DNA of 24,796 bases, taken from Phoronis australis (taxonomy: Eukaryota > Phoronida > Phoronidae). The DNA is taken from positions 272,436 to 297,231 of the forward strand of contig NMRA01000232.1 in assembly GCA_002633005.1 (NCBI GenBank). Reading direction: 5' to 3'. Numbering within the stretch: position 1 is the stretch's first letter; each line of letters opens with the position of its first letter. The position numbers and the translations under genes were made by a program. This document shows positions 1 through 10,644 of the stretch, one piece after another. The notes under the pieces were generated by a model. It was not told where the DNA came from. It saw nothing but the letters and a program-made list of their open reading frames with translations, and ran no database searches.

Positions 1-106
1 TAGCAACGGAGCGCGAGTAAGTTAATGAGGAGATAAAGCCTAATTACACAGTACACGGTCAAAGTATAGTATTCGGTGCGATTTACAGGAAATTCGACAA
101 ACAATT

Positions 107-275
107 CAGGGGCGCATCCAGGATATTGAGTTAGGGGGAAGGGGGCAGGGCAGAATTTTAGCTAGTAGGATTTTGCCCGTCAGACATGCGCACCCCGAAC
201 TGCCAAGTGAAATCTGGGAGAAATTTAGGGGGGCATGGCCTACTTGACCCCCCCTCCCCCTTAAATCCTCCACTG
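107..275 (-). mobile_element. Short inverted-repeat transposon (MITE-like), family copy 1
   Basis: The left end, CAGGGGCGCATCCAGG, and the reverse complement of the right end, CAGTGGAGGATTTAAGG, are similar and each runs into G-rich sequence. Together they enclose about 169 bp with no coding capacity. The ends resemble the CAGTGGCGGATCCAGGGG type of termini found on many invertebrate DNA transposons. I saw no convincing target-site duplication, so the copy is old. Read on the minus strand, its interior (GGCCATGCCCC..., AGATT, TTGGC) matches the fragment at 8581-8665. Confidence 0.6.
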
Positions 276-3200
276 CAGTTCATAACTATGTTAGAAACTA
301 AGCGCTTGATGCTGGAGCTTGAATGAATCTGAAGTTCATTTTCGGGCTTTTTGAGTGCCGGGGGTGTCTACTGGTCTTGAAAAAAGGTGTCTAGTGCAAC
401 TTCGGTATCGGCCGATGACGCTGAGGTCCGAGCGAAACACATGCCACACTAGATTATTTTTGCCTTGGTTTGACATCGAGAAAATAAACGACTACTCATC
501 CTATGGTTCCGAGTTATTAATAACCGCCTCGTCGGATGGGCACGATCCCTCTCAACTTCCTATCAGAATTCCAACGACCTGTCGGCGTGTGTCAGAGTGC
601 CATGCACCGTCCTGGCGCACGCCATACGCGTGCGCAACATATGGTAAACATTAGCTAAGATAAACGAAATCCGACTCTCGCAACCTCCGGAGCGAAAACT
701 GAGAAGCCACAAGTGTTTCGCCGTAAATTACCTCCTCGTCTGAAGAACTGATATAAACACTCACGCTGCCCATTCAATATACCAAAGAAATTCGCATTTC
801 TTGTCGCGTATTTAAACGTTCATGCATCAAATTAGTCCACGCTTGTTACTTGGCGATTTGTTTTGTTGGTGAATTATAAAGGATGTTGGGACTAAATTGA
901 AATTAAAATACGAATGCCCATCAGTGTCAATGGCGTTTGTGAATACATCTGAATACATCATTCAGCCTGTAGGAAAGGGGATCACGTTAATGTACGAATG
1001 GACAACAAAATGTTGTACGAGATGCTTATAAAACAATCGAAGCTTTCCTCAAAACGGTGGACGAGAGGCACTGTGGACGAGAGAGGTGGCAAAGGCTGTT
1101 AACGCAGACTATCGTCATTCATGTCACACAGCAACTTATCACCCCAGGTTACCACAAGCAACGCTGCCCATTTAAACGTCATCATATTGAATGTCACGAG
1201 AAATGATCAACAGTTTTCTCTGTCGCAGTGAGACTGTCATCAGTGTCATGTCACGATTATTAAATGCAGGCGACTAAACGGCTTGCAGATTCCAACTTTC
1301 TCGGTGTCACCCAGTTGCAGAAACAAAGTCCGTATACCCACTTAGCTAATTACGCAGTTTGCAGCTGTCTGATACGGAGGATTCTTCCACTGACTTCTCA
1401 ACATCATTTTGTATGGCGTAATGTTCAGTTTAATTCGGTTTGAGAACAACCGTCTAGTAATGTTTATTGCTCACACACATTTCCAATAACACCACCACGA
1501 AGGCAAAAGGTACAACTTAGGTATGTATTTAACCTAACAGTAACCCATTCACATGGGTGCTTATAATTTACTGGCAGACGTTCACTTGACTCAATACGGC
1601 TGCACGGCGGTCTTCTTAGTCATCATGTAATTTGTAATTACCAATTTGTCTGGCAACTTTTGTCTGCAAAATTTGACAACAGAAGCATCGAATCGCGAGC
1701 ACTCTCCCTGGTATAATTCTTGGTATCATCTACCATCAGTTTTCAAGTCTTGTCGTCTGTGCATCCGGGCATTTGACTTTCTAATTGCGCTCAAGTGACA
1801 CCCACCCGCCACAAACAGCAATTTCGATGCGGATTATAACTATATTATTATATCGTGTTGTTTATACTTCATGTCGTTCGGTAATGACACGTCTTGATAC
1901 GTCGTCTCGTTAACGCTCGTTCGAAGTACGGACAGTATTCGATGTCAACACCGCCATTGTTTTCGCGAAAATTGTTTGACAGTTTGACTGGATTCGTCAG
2001 ACGATGCACGGCGTTCAATAACATTCCCATGAGTCACTTGGCGTGGTGACGGCGGAAATGCGGGTGAGCACAAAACAGGAAAGTGTGAGATCAAGTTTGA
2101 AGACAATTACTTTAGAATAAGTTGATCCGTGCAGTCCGCTCTTCAATTGTGTTTTTACCATGATCGTTGTGAAAATTGTTAAGTCTTCACGAGTTTGTAT
2201 CCAATCATACTGCCTTACAAATAATAGCGTTAAAATTCAGTTTATCTACAAGAACAAAAATTTTTCAAATTTTTATTAAAAGTTGGTGAACTTGCACGAG
2301 TTCGATGTTTTCCAATCAAAGACGAGTTTCCGAATTCTCGTGACATTGAACAAGCGTTATAAATATTGTGTGTTATTCACTGGCAAGCGATTTATGCGCT
2401 TTGTGCACTAAATAGCCAACGTTAAATTGTTGAAACGCTGGCAAAGATCGTGTAAATATTTGAATGTGCCAACAACTTGACGTTCGGGTGAAACAACTGC
2501 TAGCAACATCCATTGTTCAGAAAACGGTTTGTTCTGGCCGAGGCTTCCCGAATTCACCCTGTGAAACGCCGTTCAACTACATGGAAAATGGTGAAGCTGT
2601 TAGCCCTTCGGCCATTCATTTTCGCACATCTTTTCAACCAAAGTTAAAAAGTATAGATGAGGCCAAAAAGTATAGTTGCTTTTGATCTCTGCTTTTTGAA
2701 AATCAAATCGACGGTGTGATATTTTTCAATTGCTCACTTTTTCAAAAAAATCCACCTGAGGGAAACAAAGCGATGCTTTATTTGTGTTTATTTTTACGCA
2801 CCGCTTGGTAAATCATAGCGTTTCAAACCTTGCTTACGTGCCTTTGAGCAGCTTTTCAAGAAAACACCAGATCTCTGAAATTGATGCGGGCTGGCATTTG
2901 TTAGTGGGTGAGCGCAGGTCTCGAAATGAGTCAGTGTAGAGAACATACTTTTAAGCCTTTAATAACAAAGACCCTTCCGTATGTCTTTGCTGCTAGAAAA
3001 AGGGACCTTTTGTAGAACATCGACCTCTCGGCAGGAATTAACTTGGTCAAGAAAAGGCTCCCCGTCAAAATGAATTTTGTCTGAAAACTGCCCTTTCGTA
3101 AGAAAACTGTTCGTGAAAATGTCACTCCCCTGAGCGGCACGTCCCGTTTACGCTTTCTATCAAAATATCCCTGCCCCCATTCCCAGTCCAGCTTTTGAGC

Positions 3201-5890
3201 TTCATAACCACTTTTGCAAAACATACTTCACCACAAAATTATATTCTTTTGCATTTTCCGTACGTACCCGTCACGCTTTTCCAAATACAAAAATGCATGG
3301 CACTGCATATTTATAGGACAGTAGTCAAAAATGCTGTTTTTCAAGTTGGAGGTAATACTATTGGAAATAATCGGGATCAGTTCATTTCTACGCCGTATAG
3401 TGTCCTTGCGATATTGCCACAGTTATTTTTCCAAGGCTTTTTTTGTGTACAGGAATGTCACACAAGGTCTGCGTAGATGCGTCGAGTGCTGGGTACTGGG
3501 TAAGCCAAGGTTTCGCAGCCCTGCTCTGGCCTACGAGGCAACATGGGGGGCGCATACAGGGGATACAGGGTGTCTGGACACCTTTTGTTCAAAGCTGCAA
3601 ACAAAAAGCACGGGAATGCAGACGATTTCATTAGACCGCTATGCGCAGAGATCACGACACTAAATTTCATTACCCGTTTTATACCCATTGTTTGTGATAT
3701 GTAATTAGAAACTCATCGTTTTACTGAAACATCTCCTTCCGTAGAAAGCTTGATACGCCATTGGGACGCGTAATAGTATGTCAGATGCACGACATAAATT
3801 ACTATGTCTAATTTTTGCGCATTTTTCTCGTAATTTGATGTCTATGCAACACGCTACTGTACACCATGTCTACGCTACCCTACGAAAGTCCGACGAAAGC
3901 TCCTTACTACATGCACAACCGGACTTCGCAGGGACGACGGCATTCCTGCGCACAGAAATATTTTTTCATGTGTGTGCAGCCTAATTTCGGCGTACTCGCG
4001 GGCCCACTTAACATATGACGTCGTGTGAATCTTACTGTAACAACACGTTAACATGTAGGCTATATCCTAGAATGAAATTCTGCCATCTTCAGAATTTTTT
4101 TTAATTCAACTTTAAATTTTATTTTAGTCGACAAAACTTGTTTGCCGTTTTACAGTCAGCGATAAAAGCCAATGCTGAACGAGAATTGGTGACATCATTG
4201 ACCACGTGACGTCTCCTAATGACTCATTTTCACACCTGCGCTGATTACACACCTTCGTGTCCTGATTATACACACCTTACGGGAAGTACCTACCTGTTGA
4301 ATACCGAGTTATTAAAGTAATGGAATTTAAATCCCATCCTAATGCTGGTTTGTTCTTTGTTAACGAAATGTGCTGTTATTATTCAGTATTCGAGGAATTT
4401 TCACAGTCAGTCGGTGAGGTACAATTAACATTGTCATAAAATCGATTTTTGCCATGTCGGCGTTTCCGGATCAAGATGTTTTCAGACGAGTTTTCAAAAA
4501 TGAAATGAGAGTGGCTAATAACTCAATCCCTCTATTTCAAAAAGCCTCACTATATGCAAAAATGTCAGATTAGGCAATCAAATTGAAATTTTTGTTAGGG
4601 AAATTTAATGTGTTTAACCATTGTTTTAAGTTGCCGAGATACAACAAGTCTGGATAATTAACTTTGGCCTTGTGTTGCCTTGTTGTATGACAACACTTCA
4701 GACGGTAAAGTTCTCACTTCTGGGAAATACTGACACGTGCACGCCACAGGCCAGAGTTGGTCGCGCGAGTTACGCGCAATGCCGATGGAGACATTGAGGC
4801 TGGTCTTCTGGCGACCAGAGAACGTTCCACAATGGTTACAAACGGATCTGATAGCCAAAAGGTCGTGGGAAGTATAAACATCTTTCGGTTGTTTTATTTT
4901 TGAATATGTCTTCTGACAATTAACCGCTCAATATGTTTACAATTTTGAATTCCTATATGTCTTTCATCGGTCGCGTTTTCTGCCAGATCTGGTGTTAAAG
5001 GTTGCCGTACAGTAAACTTTCCCATGAAAAGTTGACATCACGTGGTCATGTTTCGTTCGGTCTGTTGAAATTCCACTTGAAAACACTTTGCTTGTATCCA
5101 CGAGTTCTGCTTGACACTGTGTTGTAAACACTAGCAGGGGAAACGGCGGATCAATAGCATGTTAAATAAGGGTGACTAATCTCCATCTCTGCCCTGAAAA
5201 ACGGACTGGTAAATCCATCTGCCAGTTATCTGGCCGCTGGATGAACGGCAAAAAGGATTGCGAGACCTTGATTTCGATACATCATTTTCAGTATTTATCA
5301 ATCCTTTCTTGTTTGGATTAAATGAAACGGCATTATCTGTATTCAGTTGCCTTTGACGCACTTGTATTTGGTAAATCACGCAGTCATGTTAAAAAAAATA
5401 TCGAACGTTTTTAAATTCATCACCTGCGACTTCATGTAAAAATTCGCGGTGACGCAAGCTCACGTGCGGCCACATCCAATCATCTTACAATGCTCACACA
5501 CGACAATTCCATCGTTCTTCCGTGAATTTATGAGTAAACATGGCAGAAAAACAGGCTTGGAGTGATAAGCGTAAACATTTGCAACAAAAACACCTTTCCC
5601 GCCATTCCGTTACACGAATCACTTTTACATATCTCAGTTTCACACTTCTTAAAATATGTTCCAAGACAATTTGCTTTTGATATTGTTTGTGGACATAGGA
5701 GTACATAGACGGAGCCTAAGTGATCATAACTGGTTCCTCTCTATCTCCTAGCAACACGATCAAGCGGCCTGTTATGTGGAAGTTTGCAAAAAAAGGAATA
5801 TTCACCCCAGGACTTGTATAGCACTTACGCCAAGCATGCCCGGTGGACGCCAGGAGTTTCGAACTTTTCTCTGCGGTTTACAAGTGGGTG
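276..5890. other. Gene-free upstream region
   Basis: I see no supportable exon, RNA gene or intact mobile element. Short frames (for example 355-654, 2464-2685, 2931-3224 on minus, 5776-5991) lack domain-like composition or splice context. Small items: an 11-bp direct repeat GTGGACGAGAG at 1057 and 1073, an imperfect palindrome GGTGTCTGGACACC at 3569-3582, and CACGTG boxes at about 4203, 5040 and 5461. It could hold distal enhancers of gene 1 or 5' exons of unseen genes. Confidence 0.6.
4864..4871 (+). promoter_or_regulatory. Isolated strict Su(H)/CSL-type site
   Basis: CGTGGGAA is a full YGTGRGAA match about 1.7 kb upstream of gene 1. It is far from the proximal cluster and could belong to a distal element or be chance. 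Other isolated strict matches are at 10561-10568 and 16754-16761. An AGTGGGAA near match (- strand) lies in gene 1 intron 3 at 7443-7450. Confidence 0.3.
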
Positions 5891-5891
5891 A

Positions 5892-5897
5892 CACGTG
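5892..5897 (+). promoter_or_regulatory. CACGTG E-box upstream of gene 1
   Basis: This is a perfect CACGTG hexamer about 700 bp upstream of the gene 1 start, just outside the Su(H) cluster. It is a site class bound by Hes, Hey, Myc and USF-type bHLH proteins. Several other CACGTG hexamers occur in the window, so use of this one is only a possibility. Confidence 0.3.
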
Positions 5898-5999
5898 GTC
5901 GGCCGCAGTCGACTCAAACGCAGGGATGACATCAGAAGCCAACAAGCCGTCGCGCCGAGTTCACAGGCTTTCTTATCGAAGCCGTGATTGAAATCTCAC

Positions 6000-6530
6000 C
6001 CCTTATCGACTACTCGAGTGGGAATTAAAATTTGAACGTCCCATCGATATAATGGAACGCGAAGGCCAGATGTGTCGTCGGTCAATCAATTTCGAGCCAG
6101 ATTTAATTCGTAGGACTTTCCCACGAGTTCGGCTCTCGGCTACAACCAATAATAACTCCCCAACAAAGCCTACGCTTGTTGCGCGCCAATGCTCGGGCTA
6201 TTGTGCATTGGTATTTCTTATCTCTGCCTTTGTTTACATAACAATCTTGATATTAAGTTGGGGTGCAGTGGGCGGAGATTTCCCACAGCCGACCAGAGCT
6301 CTTAAACAATAGGAGAGGCACGCGTCAGGTGTAACCCGCTGTCAGTTATTACCTGTCCCATACGCGACTGGCCAATCAAAACGCGGCTGATGGATTACCT
6401 GTTGCCGAATCGTCGCTGATTGGATGAGTGTAAAAACATCTAGCGTGGGAACCAGTATCGCTATGTAAACCAAAGGCATGCGACTGATGACGGAGAGAGT
6501 ATAAATAACTTTACACAGATTCATACCGGC
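6000..6530 (+). promoter_or_regulatory. Gene 1 promoter with Su(H)/CSL site cluster
   Basis: Three strict YGTGGGAA sites lie in 334 bp upstream of gene 1: 6118-6125 (- strand), 6280-6287 (- strand) and 6444-6451 (+ strand). A near match, AGTGGGAA, lies at 6017-6024. YGTGRGAA is the known binding site of Su(H)/CSL, the Notch effector, and such clusters are typical of Notch-responsive Hes promoters. A GGGCGG box is at 6270-6275. CCAAT is at 6372-6376 and inverted CCAAT (ATTGG) at 6419-6423. CACGAG at 6122-6127 and CACGCG at 6319-6324 match N-box/class C sites through which Hes proteins repress themselves. Notch control is inferred from motifs only. Confidence 0.72.
6500..6507 (+). promoter_or_regulatory. 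TATA box of gene 1
   Basis: TATAAATA lies 97 bp upstream of the gene 1 ATG. An initiator-like TCATACC is at 6521-6527, so transcription should begin near 6523-6532. That would leave a short 5' UTR of about 65-75 nt, which contains no upstream ATG. Confidence 0.7.
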
Positions 6531-6596
6531 ACACTTCTGATTTGAACCCGCATAGCTTTGCATAAGAAATCTTTCTCTTGGAATAATCTGTTCGTC

Positions 6597-8247
6597 ATGA
6601 CTGCGGTTAGAGCTTGCTCCACGCTCGAGTGTTCGGCTTCTCAGGCTCGAAAGGTAACGAGAATTTCTGCACCTGTTGCATATGTTGTATGATAGTTTGC
6701 CAGTAATATGCAAGTTGTATTTGGGAATTACCCGTCCACTGGCTTTCATTTGTTTACATTTATTGGCGGGAAATCGCGTAATGGTGGTGGTTGCCTAACT
6801 TGAATGCTTCGTTGTAAACAGCAACACCAAATGACGTACGTTGTACTGAAACTGTGCCGCAATATATTAATAACTTGTATTCCTACTTAACAGAGTAACA
6901 AGCCACTGATGGAGAAAAGGAGACGAGCTAGGATAAATGAATGTCTTGGCGAGTTGAAACAGCTATTGATGGATTCGTTGAAAAAAGATGTAAGTATAGA
7001 CGTCATTGATGAACAATATTAACCTAAACGTACTTCACATAGTGCTAGAATCCATAACCAGTGCACTTTATTACTCAAGTCCTTTTTAGTTCATGAATTC
7101 TCTAATTCTTACCTGTTGCAAATTCTGTACACAGGAGTAGATTGTTGATATTAATAACTGAATGCATCGGCTCATGGCTGCTTATTTATACTACAGGGTT
7201 CTGGCTACTCAAAGTTGGAGAAAGCCGACATCTTGGAGTTGACTGTGAAATACCTTCGCAACGTTCAAAGACAGCAAGTTTCCGGTAGGTATCTGGTTAC
7301 AGATTACTCATTGTCTAATTCAACGCGATACCGTGGGAGAGTTTAATTGCTAAGCACAAGTGTTTCACTTCAGTACTACCACTGGAATGTTATCCACACC
7401 ATTTATTCTTTTGTTTATTTTAACTCGAGTTCTCTGATCATTTTCCCACTGGCTCTTCTAAACTGGCCGGCTGTCGACTCGTGCCCGCTGTGCATACACG
7501 TGGCGCTAATACAGACGACTTATTTGATATAATTTAATTGAGTTTATTAGTCACGTGTCTGTCCGATTTGCTCATGTCATCGAAACTTATGTTTTTTCTT
7601 TCATTTCAGCTGCTGCCGGAGCAGATGCCAATGTTATGTCGAAGTACAGAGCTGGTTTCAATGAATGTGCGCAAGAGGTCGCACGCTTCGTGCAAACCCA
7701 AAGCGTCGACTCTCGCGTGCGCACACAGCTTATCGACCATCTAGCCAAGAACGTCCGCGCCGTCAACCAAATGTCACAGCAACCACAGAATTCGCACTGC
7801 ATGCAGCCGATCCAGATTCAGATCCCCACTGTCTCCACGGCCAATACAACTATCCCTCTGAACGCTGGACTATTACAAGCAGCCCCCGTTAATATGGGTG
7901 CATCAACCACCATTCTCACACCACCTTCGTCTGCCAATTCGTCACCGGAGCCGCCAAAAATCTGCGGAAAATTCCAGATCATCCCCAATGCTGCTTCCGG
8001 TAACGTGGCGTTTATCCTCCCAAGTCAATTCATTTCCAGTGGACAATCGCCAGTTTTCGTTACTAATGGACAAACATCCACACAGGCTATCCCAGTTTAC
8101 GCAACGGTTACGCCCTCTAACAGTCCATCAAGCACGTGCTCTCCACAACAATCCACCCCTGCAACAAGCTACAACTTTGATTTTAACTCCCCCAAGAAGA
8201 ACGAGTCTTCACCAAAAACCCACAGTCCAGTTTGGAGGCCGTGGTAA
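6597..8247 (+). CDS. hes: Hes/Hairy family bHLH-Orange transcriptional repressor (gene 1), four exons
   Basis: Spliced CDS: 6597-6653, 6894-6989, 7197-7284, 7610-8247. All introns are GT-AG (240, 207 and 325 bp; phases 0, 0, 1), giving 292 codons, close to vertebrate HES1 size. Exon 2 (residues 20-51) carries the basic region and helix 1, including [14 protein letters not shown] with the proline typical of Hes proteins, which bind N-box/class C sites. Exon 3 (52-80) carries the loop and helix 2, including [15 protein letters not shown]. Exon 4 opens with an Orange domain at about 93-129 ([15 protein letters not shown]). A Pro/Ser/Thr/Gln-rich tail follows and ends PVWRPW, the Groucho/TLE recruitment motif. 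The 96-nt exon 2 and its boundaries match vertebrate HES1 as known. The start is the first in-frame ATG: it has G at -3 and an in-frame TGA lies upstream at 6543. The role is a nuclear DNA-binding repressor, usually downstream of Notch. The exact orthologue (hairy, HES1 or HES4 type) is not resolved. Confidence 0.95.
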
Positions 8248-8400
8248 AAAGATATTGGACTCTTTTTGTTCTAAGTTGTGTTTGTTTTTTGCTGGTTGAA
8301 AAATTAATTGCAACGATTTGTGTAATCCTGCGGTGCAGTGACTTAAAATGTACAGCCGTGAAGTTTGTATTTATTTTTGTATTTCTTGTTTTTTGAAAGA

Positions 8401-8406
8401 ATTAAA
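8401..8406 (+). terminator. Probable polyadenylation signal of gene 1
   Basis: ATTAAA lies 154 nt after the gene 1 stop codon, followed by T/G-rich sequence (8425-8440) as expected of a downstream element. It is the common variant of AATAAA. A canonical AATAAA occurs much later, at 9606-9611, inside a repeated sequence and is a less likely alternative. Confidence 0.55.
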
Positions 8407-8580
8407 ACTGTTAAACTTGCATCATCTTGTTTTTGTGGTAATTGAGGTAGGTTTGAAACTGTAGCCACATGTGTACTTGGACACTGCAATGGCTCATCTG
8501 TTAAAAACTGTGTGCAAGAAAAGTCGCACAATTTCATGAACATGAAAACAACTGCTTTCACCACAACATGGCAGATTCAG

Positions 8581-8665
8581 CAGTGGCAGACTTAGAAGGG
8601 GGCCATGCCCCNCCCCCCCCCCCCCCCTAAAATTCTAGATTCCATTTGGCGATGCCTGCTTTCAA
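8581..8665 (+). mobile_element. Fragment of the same inverted-repeat element family, copy 2
   Basis: It starts with CAGTGGCAGACTTAG, then GGGGGCCATGCCCC, a poly-C run, TAAAATTCTAGATT and CATTTGGC. These match the order of motifs in the minus-strand reading of the element at 107-275. No matching second terminus was found downstream, so this is a solo or decayed copy. The poly-C run (8611-8627) contains an undetermined base at 8612. Confidence 0.5.
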
Positions 8666-9538
8666 AACACCACCAACGTCTAACTACATTAAACAAAACC
8701 ACGATTTTGACCCCCGAAACGGTTTTAAAGTTTCTAGAAATGAAATTTTGTGTCTCGCTAGTTTTAACTGCTGAGTTGGACAGACATGAACACCCCAGGG
8801 TAGGTGCTGTCACACTGACAGCGTGGCTCCTGTGTCTGTGAGTCCCACTGTCAGTGATGTACCTTACTGTTTGATGAACAGTTCGCTGACATGCCTTGTA
8901 TCGTCGACACTAGTTGTTCTGTGTTGAACCAGGTTTTTTATCACGTTTATATATATATTTTTTTTTGTCTTTTTCCTTTCAAAATATGGCGCATCACCGT
9001 TCCCAGCGCTGAGCGGAGAAAGGTACACTTGCTTAACATGACACCTAGCGTCAATGAGTAGAACAAAACCAGCGAGCGTGGTCACCCCGCATTGAATACC
9101 GTGACAAAGCCATAAAGGTTCCCCAGTCAAGAGTACTTTCTGTAGTTTTATCAGAGGTTATTGAGGAATCCCTTTGCGCCGCCGTGATAGGGGGATATGT
9201 TGACTGGAGACCCGTATCTATGTTCCTCGATATTTGAAGAACGCAGACAGTCCCATTTTTTTCTCCACTAGGTTAGCTACAGTATTCAGAATAACTGTAT
9301 AAGGTTCGTTAGAATACTGGGTTAGGGTTAGACCCAGGATTGTTTCATTGGACTATATTGTAATGACGTTACAACTGTAGGCTAGCCAAAGGCGGAAAAT
9401 CTCTTGTTGACCCTCTCCTGTGAAATTTCAAATTCACACTTTGTCCCGAATTGTGGCTGTGACAGTCTCTTACGTTAAGTTGGCGTCTCGACTGATATTT
9501 TTAAAGCTGTGTTTTACTACGGTTATGAGTCTGAATGG
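8666..9538. other. Gene-free stretch downstream of gene 1
   Basis: No gene is seen. GGGTTAGGGTTAG at 9319-9331 is two telomere-like repeats, too short to mean much. Frames on both strands (8605-8841, 8864-9130) depend on transposon-derived or low-complexity sequence. Confidence 0.55.
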
Positions 9539-9668
9539 CTGGATTTCAGTTTCGTACCAACTCAAGTCGATGTGTACAAGCGCAATTTTAAAGTTTGCCA
9601 ACCACAATAAACTCTGAAGCGTATTTTGAGTCGTTGATGGATTCGATGTTCTTGCTGATACTGTAACG
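9539..9668 (+). repeat. Dispersed repeat, copy A (copy B at 23263-23396)
   Basis: This stretch aligns by eye along its length with 23263-23396 in gene 2 intron 3. Shared blocks in order are GGATT, GTACCAA, AAGTCG, GTACA, ATTTT, AACCA/CAATAAACTC, TGATGG and TTCGATGTTC. Weaker similarity continues to about 9715 and 23440. Neither copy has a clear ORF. It may be an old transposon copy or a relic of the local duplication that made the two Hes genes. Confidence 0.55.
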
Positions 9669-10311
9669 GAAATAGAACCCTATCATAGCAGGGAATGTTA
9701 TTCAATTCATTTTATGAGAGTATATTACGTAATTTGATTTTCGTTTTTAGTCAGGTAAACAAGGCGAAGTACCATCCCTAAATTACCAGTATAGATATGG
9801 GAAATTAATTTTAGCCTTTACGCGGATTTAAGGGAGCAAAGTGGTCCTTTCCCCTTCGGCAAAACGACGTAAATATGATGTTGAATTTTTATCGATTGTT
9901 ATCGAAACTTTCTACAGTATTACGTTTCCTATAACAGACTGAATTATACTTTTGAATTGTACCGTCTCGAACTGAAATAAACGCAGTAAAAAATATCGTT
10001 TGTAGAGCAATCGCTAAAATTGTTGTATAGCCGCTGTGATATCCTAGAATAGTGCTACTTATGGGAAGTTACTTGCCGTTGTAGATTGAAAGTAATTTAT
10101 TTACACAATACCAAGGAATCAGCGTGTCCCTTTGGGTGAGAGTAACTTGTTAATCCGGTGACAGTTAAGGCTGCATTCAACCAGTGGTTTTGTCAACTAG
10201 TTGATTTTAACCACTACGGTTATAAAATCAGTCTTATCTTGTTGCTTACTAAATTTATAAATGATTTCTGGGCTCGCGGGAAGAAAGGTCAGAAATCATA
10301 TTTTAATTCTT

Positions 10312-10644
10312 AGAGACCAGTTGTATACCGACAAGTTGCCTAATATAAAAACTTTTTGATAGACCAGCACGGATTTAATGTCGCTTTAAATCGGTAATGA
10401 TTAACCCTGGGTCTCTCGTAGAAGAATCTTAACTTTTGGTTTAGACCACTTGCCTCTATAGATTGGTCTCTCTGGTCATTATTCAGATGAGGAGTGATTT
10501 TTGGTCTTCCAAAGAAGTAGCAACTCGTCGAATAAAATGACACGCCTTGACAAGCTAACGCGTGGGAACCTGGTCTTTAAACAATAACGAGTGCATTCTT
10601 TACAAGCCAGAAATCACATCAAATTTAAGAGACAATTTGAGACC
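10312..10644. repeat. Cluster of AGACC/GGTCT motifs
   Basis: Eight AGACC or GGTCT pentamers occur in 333 bp (10314, 10361, 10410, 10443, 10465, 10503, 10572, 10640). An 8-bp inverted repeat is included: AGAGACCA at 10312-10319 and TGGTCTCT at 10464-10471. Chance would give fewer than one or two. It may be a decayed fold-back element or a factor-binding cluster (GTCT/AGAC is the core of Smad sites). A CGTGGGAA Su(H)-type site lies at 10561. Confidence 0.3.

Noticed and set aside
6052-6312. 86-codon plus-strand frame with a hydrophobic stretch near its C-terminus
   Set aside because: It lies inside the gene 1 promoter region. The hydrophobic run follows from T-rich codons, and there is no family resemblance or splice context.
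6342-6749. 135-codon minus-strand open frame over the gene 1 promoter and exon 1
   Set aside because: It overlaps the TATA box, Su(H) sites and exon 1 of gene 1 on the opposite strand, has no recognisable domain and no promoter of its own.
7665-8299. Out-of-frame open readings inside gene 1 exon 4
   Set aside because: Shadows of the Orange-domain exon; the frame ending in WRPW is the real one.
9319-9331. Interstitial telomere repeat
   Set aside because: Only two TTAGGG units, too few to distinguish from chance.
10144-10235. Further similarity to 23090-23240 (shared ACTTGTTAATCC and TTATAAAATC blocks)
   Set aside because: Only two short AT-rich blocks match and their spacing differs, so chance is as likely as homology.
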